A model generated the notes under the pieces. It was given only the letters and a program-made list of their open reading frames with translations. It ran no database searches and was not told where the DNA came from. From contig NZ_KI632511.1 of assembly GCF_000504285.1 (NCBI RefSeq), forward strand, positions 2,911,372 to 2,975,371: DNA of 64,000 nt. The letters are read 5' to 3'. Made by a program: the position numbers and the translations under genes. Numbering within the stretch: the stretch's first letter is position 1; the number at the start of each line of letters is the position of its first letter. This document shows, one piece after another, positions 1-8,116 of this stretch. Source of the stretch: Actinospica robiniae DSM 44927 (GTDB lineage Bacteria > Actinomycetota > Actinomycetes > Streptomycetales > Catenulisporaceae).

Positions 1-735
1 GGACGCGCAGTAGTCCCCGGACTGGTCGATCTCGTTGATGTAGACCAGTCCGCCGGTCTCGTGGTCGACGTTGGCCAGGAACGCCGCAGCCTCCTGCTTC
101 TCGACCGTGGTGCCGCCGGTGGTGGCGAAGGCCGGGTAGGAGCTGAGCGCCGCGACCAGGCCGGAGTAGGTGTAGAACGAGTTGCGGCCCGGGAACATCT
201 GGTCGAACTGCGCCTCGCTCACGACGAACCCGCTGGTGCCGCCTCCCGTTCCACCGCCGCCGCCGGAACCGGAGCAGGTGTACGGCGACCAGTACCAGGT
301 GCTGATCGTCGGGTCGTAGCCCGGATTCGCGTTCGTGGCGATGTAAAGCTGGCCGTTCGCGGTGTAGGTGACGATGTCACCGACGTTGTAGTTCTGACCG
401 GCGACCCACGCCGGGTAACTGCAACTACCGGTGCCGCCGCCACCGGATCCGCCGCTGCTGCCGCCGCTGCACGCGCCCTGGTCGGCCCAGACGGCCTGGC
501 CGTTGTTGCCGGGGATGTCGCCCTGGGTCCACCACTTGGCGGACCAGTTGTCGCCGTTGTAGGAGGCGGTCATGCCGCCGGTGTAGACGGCGCTCGCGCT
601 CCACGCCGCGGCGCACGCCGCTTCGGCGGCGGCCGGCTGCGCCGTGGCGACCGGCACGAACAGACCGAGGGCGCCGACCAGCATGGCCAGCACGGCGGTG
701 AATCTGAGGCGCAGCGCCTCATGGAGGTGGGACAC
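1..735 (-). CDS. GH19 chitinase with two chitin-binding modules, 3' end outside window
   Basis: Secreted chitinase that would hydrolyse beta-1,4-GlcNAc chains. The GTG start at 735 follows AAGGAG. A basic start and a hydrophobic stretch ending near VATAQPAAA form a signal peptide. Two CBM5/12-type modules follow: the first at about residues 42-92 with YNGDNWSAKWWTQG and a closing Cys, the second at about 107-157. They are joined by Gly/Ser-rich linkers. The GH19 catalytic domain begins near residue 170 (FVVSEAQFDQMFPGRNSF) and contains the HETGG motif with the general-acid Glu at about residue 226. The rest lies left of position 1. Two DasR-like palindromes lie upstream, so induction by chitin breakdown products is likely. 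GH19 assignment is confident from the HETGG context. Confidence 0.9.
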   Translation of the reverse strand, partial: MSHLHEALRLRFTAVLAMLVGALGLFVPVATAQPAAAEAACAAAWSASAVYTGGMTASYNGDNWSAKWWTQGDIPGNNGQAVWADQGACSGGSSGGSGGGGTGSCSYPAWVAGQNYNVGDIVTYTANGQLYIATNANPGYDPTISTWYWSPYTCSGSGGGGGTGGGTSGFVVSEAQFDQMFPGRNSFYTYSGLVAALSSYPAFATTGGTTVEKQEAAAFLANVDHETGGLVYINEIDQSGDYCAS

Positions 736-790
736 GGGCCACTCCTTGAAAATGGTGGGTGAGTGGTGTCATCGCCTCACAGTTAGCTAC

Positions 791-806
791 ATTGGTCCAG
801 ACCAGT
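791..806. promoter_or_regulatory. DasR-responsive element (dre)-like palindrome 1
   Basis: The sequence ATTGGTCCAGACCAGT is a near match to the 16-bp dre consensus known from streptomycetes (A[CG]TGGTCTAGACCA[CG]T). It lies 56 bp upstream of the chitinase start. Chitinase promoters are established DasR targets, and GlcNAc-derived phosphosugars release DasR. Binding here is inferred from the match and the gene type. Confidence 0.75.
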
Positions 807-826
807 CAAGAGCACCCGGGCAAAGA

Positions 827-842
827 ATCGGTCTAGACCATT
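827..842. promoter_or_regulatory. DasR-responsive element (dre)-like palindrome 2
   Basis: ATCGGTCTAGACCATT is a second GGTC-TA-GACC palindrome whose core is centred 36 bp from the first. The pairing resembles the direct-repeat pairs found in streptomycete chitinase promoters. The closest gene is the chitinase; mraY ends 73 bp away and is transcribed in the same direction, toward this site. Confidence 0.7.
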
Positions 843-914
843 CGTCGGACCTGTCCGCCGGGCCGGGGGACCGGGGGACCGGGGGCCGTCAGCCCGCTGC
901 CGCTGCCGCCGCCG

Positions 915-1976
915 TCAGCCGTTCGCCGCGAAGCCGCCGTAGAACACGCCGAGCCCGAGCGTCACGCAGAGCCCTGCGATGATCCAGAACCTGATGGTGA
1001 TGTTGGCCTCCTGCCAGCCGATCAGCTCGAAGCTGTGGTGGATCGGGGCCATCGGGAACACCCGCTTGCGCCGAAGCTTGAACCAGCCCACCTGGATCAC
1101 CACCGAGAGCAGTTCGAACACGAACAGGCCTCCGATGATCACGGCGAGCAGCTCCGTGTGCGTGCAGATGGACAGGCCCGCGAAGGCGCCGCCGAGGCCC
1201 AGCGAGCCGGTGTCGCCCATGAAGATCTTCGCCGGAATGGCGTTCCACCAGAGGAATCCGAAGCACGAGCCCATCACCGCCGCCGCGACGACGGCCAGGT
1301 CCAGCGGATCGCGCACCTCGTAGCAGCCCTTTGCGGAACCCGAGCCGCAGCTCTGCCCGTACTGCCACACCCCGATCACCAGGTACGCGGCGAACGCCAT
1401 CACGGAGGCGCCGGTGCACATGCCGTCCTCGCCGTCGGTGATGTTGACTGCGTTGGACCAGCCTGCGGTCAGCACATAGCTCCAGAGCACGAACAGCACC
1501 GGGCCCAGGCCGAGCCAGCCGATGTCGTGCAGGAACGACACGTGGTCGCTGGCCGGGGTCAGCCCCATGGAGTTGTGGAAACGCAGTGCCAGCAACGCGA
1601 ACGCGATCGTGACCACCCACTGGCCGACGAGCTTCGCCTTCGCGCGCAGGCCGAGGGACCGGCGTCGGTGGATCTTGATGAAGTCGTCGACGAACCCGAC
1701 CATGCCCATGCCCGCCATCAGCAACAGCACCAGCAGGGCCGAGGCCGTCGGCCGCTGCCAGGTCAACGCCTTGGTGAGGAAGTAGGCGACCAGCGTGGAC
1801 AGCACGATCACGATGCCGCCCATCGTGGGCCGGCCCTGCTTGACCAGGTGAGCCTGGACGCCGTCGGTCCGCACCTGCTGGCCGAAGCCGCGGCGGGTGA
1901 ACACCTTGATCGCGATCGGGGTTCCGCCGAGCGAGCAGATCAGGGCGATGACTGAGGCGTAGAGAACCGCTCTCAT
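915..1976 (-). CDS. mraY: MraY-type phospho-MurNAc-pentapeptide translocase paralogue
   Basis: Polytopic membrane enzyme of 353 residues that, by family, transfers phospho-MurNAc-pentapeptide from UDP to undecaprenyl phosphate (lipid I synthesis). The ATG at 1976 is chosen because GGAGGAG lies upstream; the frame extends further but without homology. Visible family motifs: PTMGG, FVDDFIK, the catalytic loop NAVNITDGEDGM (D181, D184), GFLWWN, FMGDTGSLGLGG and MAPIHHSFEL. The loop normally reads NLTDGLDGL, so Leu is replaced by Glu183. The surroundings hold no dcw genes (no murF, murD or ftsW), so this is probably an extra copy rather than the housekeeping one. It could be a second MraY, possibly inhibitor-resistant or acting in a specialised pathway. 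Confidence 0.88.
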   Translation of the reverse strand: MRAVLYASVIALICSLGGTPIAIKVFTRRGFGQQVRTDGVQAHLVKQGRPTMGGIVIVLSTLVAYFLTKALTWQRPTASALLVLLLMAGMGMVGFVDDFIKIHRRRSLGLRAKAKLVGQWVVTIAFALLALRFHNSMGLTPASDHVSFLHDIGWLGLGPVLFVLWSYVLTAGWSNAVNITDGEDGMCTGASVMAFAAYLVIGVWQYGQSCGSGSAKGCYEVRDPLDLAVVAAAVMGSCFGFLWWNAIPAKIFMGDTGSLGLGGAFAGLSICTHTELLAVIIGGLFVFELLSVVIQVGWFKLRRKRVFPMAPIHHSFELIGWQEANITIRFWIIAGLCVTLGLGVFYGGFAANG

Positions 1977-2247
1977 CACGGTGGGGCTCCTCCAAGGGGT
2001 CGGAAAGCGAGGGCCATCACGCCGCGACGGGGCGGGCGCCGGACGGACATCCGACATCGTAGGGACGGGCACGCCCACTATGGCGGCCGCACGGACGAGG
2101 GTGCCCGGCCCACGGGAGCTGCGCGAAGGGTTTTGACCAGGCCATTCGATGCGCGCGCCCGATAATCGGCGACCGGATCGGAATTCGTCGCGGTTCACGC
2201 CCTCCCCCGGCTCGCATGAGAGCGGTTCATCAGGTAATCCGGAAGAC

Positions 2248-2871
2248 ATGGACCTCGTACATGTCCCCGTACTCAAGGCCCGGCTCAAGTCGCGGACGGC
2301 CTCCTACCTGCCCCATCGCCACGCGAGGAGCGTGGCCGAGCTGCGGCGCGCCTACCCGGGCCTCGGGCCCGACGAGCTCGCCAAGCGGCTCGTGTCCGAC
2401 GCGGCGCGCTCCACCGCCGCCGTGGGCGCGGCCGGCGCCTCCTGCGCCCTGTTGCCGTTCCCGGGCGCGGCGCCGCTGGCGGCGGCCGGGGAGTCGGCCG
2501 CGGCGGGCGCGCTGCGGGCTCGGGTGGCCGCCGAACTGCGCACCGCGTACGGCCTGGGCGGCCCGAGCGTGCCGCGCGAGGGCACCGCCGAGCACTTCAA
2601 GCAGTGGGTCTCGCGCAGTCCGGACGGAAATCTCGCGTCCTTCGCGGCCGTGCCCGGTCTCGCTCTCTCGGCGCTCCGGGCGGTGCCGCGCCAGGCCCGT
2701 CGCCGGCTGCCGAAGGCCCGCACGCTGCTGACGGCTACGGCCGTCCTGACCGGTCTGCGCGCGGGGCGCCAGACCCGGCGGTACGCGGAGGCGCTGCGGC
2801 GCGACCTGGTCGCGGATCCGGCGGCGTGGTCGGAGTGGCCCGACGAGCCGGGCTCGCCGCCGGCACGCTGA
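2248..2871 (+). CDS. Hypothetical protein with hydrophobic Ala/Gly-rich segment
   Basis: Protein of 207 residues starting at the ATG in GGAAGACATGGAC. It is not recognised. It has an N-terminal basic region, a small-residue hydrophobic segment at about residues 50-80 (ASCALLPFPGAAPLAAAGESAAAG) and a helical region with AELRTAYGL. The pattern of a P-G-P-like hydrophobic stretch followed by an LRxAYG motif is loosely reminiscent of EcsC-like proteins, but the match is too weak for a name. It is transcribed divergently from mraY with a 271-bp gap, and convergently with the HAD gene, stops 10 bp apart. Confidence 0.6.
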   Translation: MDLVHVPVLKARLKSRTASYLPHRHARSVAELRRAYPGLGPDELAKRLVSDAARSTAAVGAAGASCALLPFPGAAPLAAAGESAAAGALRARVAAELRTAYGLGGPSVPREGTAEHFKQWVSRSPDGNLASFAAVPGLALSALRAVPRQARRRLPKARTLLTATAVLTGLRAGRQTRRYAEALRRDLVADPAAWSEWPDEPGSPPAR

Positions 2872-2881
2872 CCGAATCCGG

Positions 2882-3343
2882 CTACCGCGACCCTCGCAGC
2901 CATTCGTCGAGGGCTGCGAAGTCCTCGTCGGCCAGGCCCCGGTCCGCAGCGACGTGGTGAAGCAGGGCTCTGCCAGGGTGGACCCGCGCCACCCACTCCC
3001 GATCGGCGTCCGTGAGCTCGTCGTCGATCCAGACGAAGTCCCGTCCCTGCGCCCACGCGACCAGCGCCCGGGTCTTCCAGTGCAGGCCGAACCAGGTGTC
3101 CTCGCGCTCGTGGTGCGGCGCGGGCTCCGGCCAGATCACCACCGGCAGCTCGGGCAGCCCGATCCGCGGCGCGATCTCGGCGTTCGCGCCGTCCTCCCAG
3201 GCGGTGGCCCAGACGAGCCGGCCCGGCAGCGCGGCGAGCCGAAGCCCGAGCGACGCGCTGAGCCCGGCCAGGTCGCGTGTGAACGGAAGCACCGGCCCGT
3301 CGACGTCCAGGAAGACCAGCGGCAGGAACGCGTCATCGGCCAT
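2882..3343 (-). CDS. HAD-like phosphatase domain protein
   Basis: Small cytoplasmic protein of 153 residues. The N-terminal PLVFLDVDGPVLPF carries the DxD nucleophile motif of the HAD superfamily. RLVWATAWEDGAN matches the motif II region (T/S), and VWIDDELTDADREW carries the acidic motif IV. It resembles the short, cap-less HAD domains found in actinobacterial proteins of unknown substrate. It is followed downstream by the convergent hypothetical gene. The upstream gene on the same strand ends at 3456, with a strong hairpin in between, so the two are probably separate transcripts. Confidence 0.75.
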   Translation of the reverse strand: MADDAFLPLVFLDVDGPVLPFTRDLAGLSASLGLRLAALPGRLVWATAWEDGANAEIAPRIGLPELPVVIWPEPAPHHEREDTWFGLHWKTRALVAWAQGRDFVWIDDELTDADREWVARVHPGRALLHHVAADRGLADEDFAALDEWLRGSR

Positions 3344-3384
3344 GGCCGAACGTTACCGCCGTGCGCTGGACACAGAACACTGGC

Positions 3385-3420
3385 GTGATGCCGGGAGCGG
3401 TGGGTAGCTCCCGGCATCAC
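3385..3420 (-). terminator. Strong intrinsic-type hairpin
   Basis: GTGATGCCGGGAGC (3385-3398) and its exact complement GCTCCCGGCATCAC (3407-3420) form a perfect 14-bp stem with an 8-nt loop. It lies 36 bp past the stop codon of the minus-strand gene ending at 3456. No T-tract follows, which is usual for high-GC actinobacterial terminators. Confidence 0.7.
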
Positions 3421-3455
3421 CCCGGTCTCAAGCCTTGGTTCTACCGCCGCAGGGC

Positions 3456-3908
3456 TTACTGCTGCGCGGCGACCTCGGTCGGGACCTGGGCGAACGGCGC
3501 GGCGGCACCGGCGAGCACGTCGAGGTCCTTGTTCCAGATCCGGCCTATGTTGATCTTGGTGGCCTTGGCCTCGCCCGGGAAGCGGACGTAGAGCTTGCCC
3601 CAGACCGCGCCCTTCTGGACCTTCTCGATCGCCCCGCTCGCCAGCGGCACGACGGCGACGATCTCCTTGGGGTTGGCCGCGATCCGACCGGCCCGGTTGA
3701 CCACCACGCTGGTGTTGGTGACCGTGACGAAGTAGTACTTGCGGAAGGCCTGCATGATGGTCGCGCCGATGCTGCCGATCACGGTGTCGAGCCACGGGCT
3801 GGGGCCGGTCATACCGTGCACGCAGGCGACGAACTGCTCACCGGGAGGCGCGACCTGACTCAGAGTCTCGATGACCTTGTTGCGCATGCCGCTCTTGGTG
3901 ATGGGCAC
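3456..3908 (-). CDS. Hypothetical protein, possible PH-like fold
   Basis: Protein of about 150 residues from a GTG at 3908 preceded by AGGGAAC. It is not recognised with certainty. The sequence alternates short hydrophobic strands (KYYFVTVTNTSVVVNRAG, EIVAVVPLASG, KLYVRFPGEAKATKINIG) typical of a small beta-barrel such as the bacterial PH-like fold, with a possible amphipathic helix near WLDTVIGSIGATIMQAF. There are no catalytic motifs. It is divergent from the P450 with a 233-bp gap and is followed by a strong terminator hairpin, so it is likely monocistronic. Confidence 0.6.
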   Translation of the reverse strand: MPITKSGMRNKVIETLSQVAPPGEQFVACVHGMTGPSPWLDTVIGSIGATIMQAFRKYYFVTVTNTSVVVNRAGRIAANPKEIVAVVPLASGAIEKVQKGAVWGKLYVRFPGEAKATKINIGRIWNKDLDVLAGAAAPFAQVPTEVAAQQ

Positions 3909-4141
3909 TTTCGTTCCCTTGCTTCCGGGTGGTCGCCTTCCGGGATCCCGGAGGCGAGCAGACACTATCGGCAGATGCGTATGTTGACAATTCCCGGCGG
4001 CTGTGGCACTGCCGGGCCCCAGCCGCCGGGGATCAGGTGCCGCGCGGTCCTTGCGCGGCGACGCGACCGGATTACCTTGAGCTTCAAGAGCACCGTGCCG
4101 AACGCACGGTCCTGACACGCAAGAGCCGAAAGGTCGCGCGC

Positions 4142-5353
4142 ATGACTGAGACCGTCGGGACGGCCGATCTGCCGTCTTACCCGTTCCCCAGCGACTCGCT
4201 CACCCCGCCGGCCGAGTTCGCCGAACGCCGGGCGACCTGCCCGTTCGGGCAGGTGCGGCTGCCGAGCGGGGATCCGGCGATCCTGCTGCTGACCTACCGG
4301 GACGTGGCCGCGGCGATGGCCGACACCCGGCTCTCGCACGATCTGACCGGGCCCGACGCGCCGCGGATGACGGTGGAGCCGAGCTTCCTGCAGGACCCTG
4401 ACATCCTGCTCAACAAGGACGGCGAGGACCACCTGCGGATCCGGCGCATCGTCGCCTCGGCGTTCACCCCGCGCCGGGTCGAGCGGTGGAAGCCGGTGAT
4501 CGAGCAGGTGGCCGACGAGCTGATCGACGCCCTGGTCACCGCCGGGCCGCCGGCCGAGCTGGTATCCGAGTACTGCTTCGCTCTGCCGGTGCGCATCATC
4601 TGCCGGCTGCTGGGCGTGCCGGAGCGCGACGCGCTGCGCTTCCGGGTCTGGTCCAACGCCTTCTCCTCCGGCGCGCAGATGACGCCGGAGGAGACGATGG
4701 CCCAGGTCGGCGCGTTCCTCGGGTACGTGGCCGAGCTGATCGCGGCGAAGCGGGCGGAGCCCGGCGAGGATCTGATCGACGACCTGATCGCGGCGCGCGA
4801 CGGCGCGGACCGGCTGACCGAGCACGAGCTGCTGAGCCTGGTGACCGGCTTGATCGCGGTCGGCAACGAGACCACCTCGACCGCACTGAGCCGGTTCCTG
4901 GCCGAGCTGCTCAACGACGGTCGCAAGCTGTGGAACGACCTGCTGGCGGACCCGAGCCTGGTGCCGGCCGCGGTGGACGAGCTGCTGCGCTACACCGGCC
5001 TGAGCAACAGCACGATGCTGCGCCTCGCCGTCGCGGACGTGGACCTGCCCTCCGGCCGGGTCGAGGCCGGCCAGGCGATCGCGATCCCCAGCAACGGCGC
5101 GATGCGCGACCCCGAGGCGTATCCAGACCCTGACACGATCCGGTTCGACCGCCGGGCCCCGATGCCGCTGATCTTCGGCGGCGGACCGCACTACTGCCTC
5201 GGCGCGCACCTGGCCAAGGCCGAGTTGAGCATCGGCCTCGGCGCCCTGCTGCGGCGGCTGCCGACGCTGCGGATGACGGTCGAACGGGAGGAGCTGGAGT
5301 TCAGCGGCGGCGAGATCGTCGACTCGATGATCGCGCTGCCCGCCGCCTGGTGA
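4142..5353 (+). CDS. Cytochrome P450
   Basis: Soluble bacterial P450 of 403 residues that would hydroxylate an unknown small molecule using separate ferredoxin partners, none of which are encoded nearby. The C-terminal heme loop FGGGPHYCLGAHLAK places the thiolate ligand at Cys352. The K-helix ExxR is ELLRY and the I-helix oxygen-activation segment is IAVGNETTST. The usual A/G-G-H-E-T-T reads VGNETT here, so the His-like position is Asn. The start at 4142 is the ATG in CGCGCATGACTGAG; an upstream in-frame extension lacks homology. It stands alone on its strand. The substrate is not predictable; biosynthesis or xenobiotic oxidation are both possible. Confidence 0.9.
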   Translation: MTETVGTADLPSYPFPSDSLTPPAEFAERRATCPFGQVRLPSGDPAILLLTYRDVAAAMADTRLSHDLTGPDAPRMTVEPSFLQDPDILLNKDGEDHLRIRRIVASAFTPRRVERWKPVIEQVADELIDALVTAGPPAELVSEYCFALPVRIICRLLGVPERDALRFRVWSNAFSSGAQMTPEETMAQVGAFLGYVAELIAAKRAEPGEDLIDDLIAARDGADRLTEHELLSLVTGLIAVGNETTSTALSRFLAELLNDGRKLWNDLLADPSLVPAAVDELLRYTGLSNSTMLRLAVADVDLPSGRVEAGQAIAIPSNGAMRDPEAYPDPDTIRFDRRAPMPLIFGGGPHYCLGAHLAKAELSIGLGALLRRLPTLRMTVEREELEFSGGEIVDSMIALPAAW

Positions 5354-5429
5354 CGGCGCGGGCCGCGGGCTCACCCGGGTGGCCGAGGCGTCCTCGCGGC
5401 CGGGGGCGCCGGACGGTTCGACAGTTTGA

Positions 5430-5558
5430 AGACACGGCCGAGGCCACGAACGCCACGTATACCGGCCCACCGGTGAGTTGGACGCCGAGCACTGGACGCT
5501 CGGCGCCTACCTCATCGACCATATCGAGGTGCTGTCTTCCTTCCGCCTCTACCTGTGA
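5430..5558 (+). pseudogene. Possible remnant of a small protein C-terminus
   Basis: Between the P450 and the ABC-F gene, a 42-codon frame with no ATG or GTG start opens directly after a TGA. It reads like coding sequence: RHVYRPTGELDAEHWTLG, then AYLIDHIEVLSSFRLYL and a stop. The residue composition (Tyr, His, Ile, aromatic spacing) differs from the Arg/Pro/Ala-rich translation of non-coding DNA here. It may be the surviving 3' end of a lost gene. No family is recognised. Confidence 0.3.
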
Positions 5559-5604
5559 GCCGTCGCAGTGGGCTGATGTGGCAATGGGCTGACAGCGGCG
5601 CGGC

Positions 5605-7278
5605 TCACCGGTCGAGCTCGGTCACCCGGCCGTCCTCGACCGCGAAGCGGCGGTTCACGGTGACCGCGTCGAGCATCCGCCGGTCGTGCGTGACCAGCAG
5701 GAACGTGCCCGGATAGTTCGCCAGCGCGGATTCGAGCTGCTCGATCGCGGCCAGGTCGAGGTGGTTCGTCGGCTCGTCCAGGATCAGAAGGTTGACACCT
5801 CGGGCCTGCAGCAGCGCGAGCGCCGCGCGGGTGCGCTCGCCCGGGGACAGGCTCGCCGCCGGACGCAGCACGTGCTCCGCCTTGAGCCCGAACTTGGCCA
5901 GCAGCGTCCTGACATCCGCCGGAGTGAGGTCGGACACCTGGCCGGCGAAGGCCTCGAGCAGCGGCGAGTTGTCGGTGAACAGGCTGCGGGCCTGATCCAC
6001 CTCGCCGACGACCACGCCGGAGCCGAGCGAAGCCTGCCCGGAGGCGAGCTCGTGCCGGCCCAGCAGGGCGCCGATCAGCGAGGACTTGCCGGAGCCGTTC
6101 GGCCCGGTGACCGCGACCCGGTCCGCCCAGTCGATCTGCAGGCTGACCGGCCCGAGCGTGAACTCGCCGCGCTGCACCACCGCCTCGCGCAGCGTCGCCA
6201 CCACCGCTCCGGAGCGCGGCGCCGCGGCGATCTCCATCCGCAGCTCCCACTCCTTGCGCGGCTCCTCGACCACGTCGAGCCGCTCGAGCATCCGCTCGGT
6301 CGCCTTGACCTTCCCGGCCAGCTTCTCCGAGCGCGCGACCTGCGCGTGCAGAATGTGCTTGTCGTTGTCGGTGGCCTTCGACTTCGCCTCGCGCACGCCC
6401 TTGTCCGCCCAGCCGACCTGCGTGCGCATCCTGGCCTCGAGCCCGGCCCGGGTGTCCGCGTACTGCTCGTAGGCGTCGCGCGCCTGCCGCCTGGCCCGCT
6501 CCCGCTCCTCCAGGTACGCGCCGTAGCCGCCGCCGTAGAGCCGGACCTGCTGCTGCGCGAGGTCGAGTTCGAGCACGCGGTGCACCGTGCGGTCGAGGAA
6601 CGCGCGGTCGTGGCTGACCAGCACGGCTCCGGCGCGCAGGTTGCGCACGAAGTCCTCGAGCAGTTCGAGGCCGGCCAGGTCGAGGTCGTTGGTGGGCTCG
6701 TCGAGCAGGAAGACGTCGTAGCGGGAGAGCAGCAGCGAGGCCAGGTTCGCCCGCGCGCCCTGCCCGCCGGAGAGCGTCGCCATCGGCTGGTCCAGGCTCA
6801 CCCGCAGGCCGAGCGTCCCGGCGACCTTCTCGGCCCGCTCCTCGAGGTCGGCGCCGCCGAGGTTGAGCCAGCGGTCCAGCGCGACGGCATACGCGTCATC
6901 CGCGCCGGGCGCCTGCTCCACCAGCAGCTCGGTGGCCGCGTCCAGCGCTTCTTGGGCCTTCGTCACGCCGGTGCGCCGCCCGAGGAACGCGCGCACGCTC
7001 TCGCCGGCGCCCTCGTCGGACGCCGTCCGGCGGGTCGCTCCGATCACCTGCGGCAGATACCCGACGGTCGCGGTCGGCGGGCTCAAGGTGATGGTCCCGC
7101 CCTCCCCCGCGCCGTCGTCGAGCCCGGCCAGCAGGCGCAGCAGGGTGGATTTCCCCGCGCCGTTGACGCCTACGAGCCCGGTGACCTCACCCGGCGCGAC
7201 GACCAGGTCGAGGCCGGAGAAAAGCACGCGGTCGCCGTGCCCGGCGCTGAGGTTCTTCACAGTCAGGGTGGCGCTCAT
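5605..7278 (-). CDS. ABC-F family ATPase (ribosome-associated or resistance type)
   Basis: Soluble twin-ATPase protein of 557 residues with no membrane segments, the ABC-F architecture. First domain: Walker A GVNGAGKS near residue 38, signature LSGGQGARANLASLL and Walker B DVFLLDEPTNDLD. Second domain: GPNGSGKS near 355, signature LSPGERTRAALALL and LLILDEPTNHLD. A charged alpha-helical linker (REAKSKATDNDKHILHAQVARSEKL) joins them. ABC-F proteins act on the ribosome, some displacing antibiotics. It starts at the ATG at 7278 and is divergent from the DksA-like gene with 76 bp between them. A role in antibiotic self-protection is possible but nothing in the context demands it. Confidence 0.9.
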   Translation of the reverse strand: MSATLTVKNLSAGHGDRVLFSGLDLVVAPGEVTGLVGVNGAGKSTLLRLLAGLDDGAGEGGTITLSPPTATVGYLPQVIGATRRTASDEGAGESVRAFLGRRTGVTKAQEALDAATELLVEQAPGADDAYAVALDRWLNLGGADLEERAEKVAGTLGLRVSLDQPMATLSGGQGARANLASLLLSRYDVFLLDEPTNDLDLAGLELLEDFVRNLRAGAVLVSHDRAFLDRTVHRVLELDLAQQQVRLYGGGYGAYLEERERARRQARDAYEQYADTRAGLEARMRTQVGWADKGVREAKSKATDNDKHILHAQVARSEKLAGKVKATERMLERLDVVEEPRKEWELRMEIAAAPRSGAVVATLREAVVQRGEFTLGPVSLQIDWADRVAVTGPNGSGKSSLIGALLGRHELASGQASLGSGVVVGEVDQARSLFTDNSPLLEAFAGQVSDLTPADVRTLLAKFGLKAEHVLRPAASLSPGERTRAALALLQARGVNLLILDEPTNHLDLAAIEQLESALANYPGTFLLVTHDRRMLDAVTVNRRFAVEDGRVTELDR

Positions 7279-7354
7279 TCGACCGATCTTAGCCGTCGGG
7301 CCCGCGGCCCGGCGTGCGAGGAATGCCCGCACCCGCCCCGGCGCTGTGAACGAT

Positions 7355-7717
7355 ATGGGCGATTCCTCCGATCTGCGGACACGGCTGGCCGACGCGCGCG
7401 AGCGCACGCTCGCACAGGTCGCCGCGTTGAGCGAGGAGTTCGACGGGCTGGTGGAGGCGAACGCCCTGGTCGCGGTCGACGACGAGCACGATCCGGAGGG
7501 ATCGAGCACCGCTTTCGAGCGGGCTCATGTGGCCTCGCTGCTCGGGGCGGCGCGGGAGCACGTGGCGCAGCTCGACCAGGCGCTGGAGCGGGTGGAGTCG
7601 GGCGACTACGGACGGTGCGCGGTGTGCGGCGGGGAGATTCCGGCCGAACGGCTCGAGGTGCGGCCGGCGGCGAGCACCTGCGTGGGGTGCGCCGGCAAGC
7701 TCCGGCGACCCGCGTGA
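7355..7717 (+). CDS. DksA/TraR-type C4 zinc-finger protein
   Basis: Cytoplasmic protein of 120 residues. An N-terminal coiled-coil-like helix pair (TRLADARERTLAQVAALSEE, then HVASLLGAAREHVAQLDQAL) is followed by the DksA/TraR zinc finger. The finger is CAVCGGEIPAERLE plus CVGC, a CxxC-x(n)-CxxC arrangement with the RVESGDYGRC lead-in typical of the family. Such proteins can bind the RNA polymerase secondary channel. In actinobacteria many short members are uncharacterised. Confidence 0.85.
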   Translation: MGDSSDLRTRLADARERTLAQVAALSEEFDGLVEANALVAVDDEHDPEGSSTAFERAHVASLLGAAREHVAQLDQALERVESGDYGRCAVCGGEIPAERLEVRPAASTCVGCAGKLRRPA

Positions 7718-8116
7718 CGGCCCGGGCGGCGGGATATATCGCAAAACCCTTTCATACTCCGTGATAGGCCTGCACGCCGGGATTTCCCCGAGCGCGCAAC
7801 GGAATCCGGCCGCATCCGTATCGGCGCCCGTCGGCGTGCACGTCACGACCCGCCGCCCCGCGTGCGCCCGCTGCCGTACGGTCATCGCTCTTGTCATACA
7901 GTCACCGGCTGCGCGCCACCAGCCCAGGCACGCAGTCTTGTGCGCCTCGAATGCGGACTTCACGCCCCGGGGTCGGCCGGGTTAGGTTGATTCGTGTCGC
8001 CACATTTATCAGAAGCCTGATTGTTGGTGCGTATGATCGCGTCGTTGATTTACTGAGCCGTTCGCATGATGTGATGCGTCTCGACTTCTGCGTGTGCTGC
8101 CAACGGAGGATCCGCC
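7718..8116. other. 399-bp leader region upstream of the lanthipeptide synthetase
   Basis: No gene was found here. The last 130 bp before the LanKC start are clearly less GC-rich than the surroundings and include TTGATT and TATGAT-like hexamers (for example TATGAT at 8032-8037), so the promoter of the cluster is probably here. GGAGG at 8105-8109 is the ribosome binding site of the synthetase. In streptomycetes the equivalent ramC promoter is activated by RamR; no ramR-like gene is present in this window. Confidence 0.4.

Noticed and set aside
5686-7764. A 692-codon plus-strand frame opposite the ABC-F gene
   Set aside because: It is the antisense shadow of a strongly conserved twin-ATPase gene, with Arg/Gln/Val-rich low-complexity translation and no motifs.
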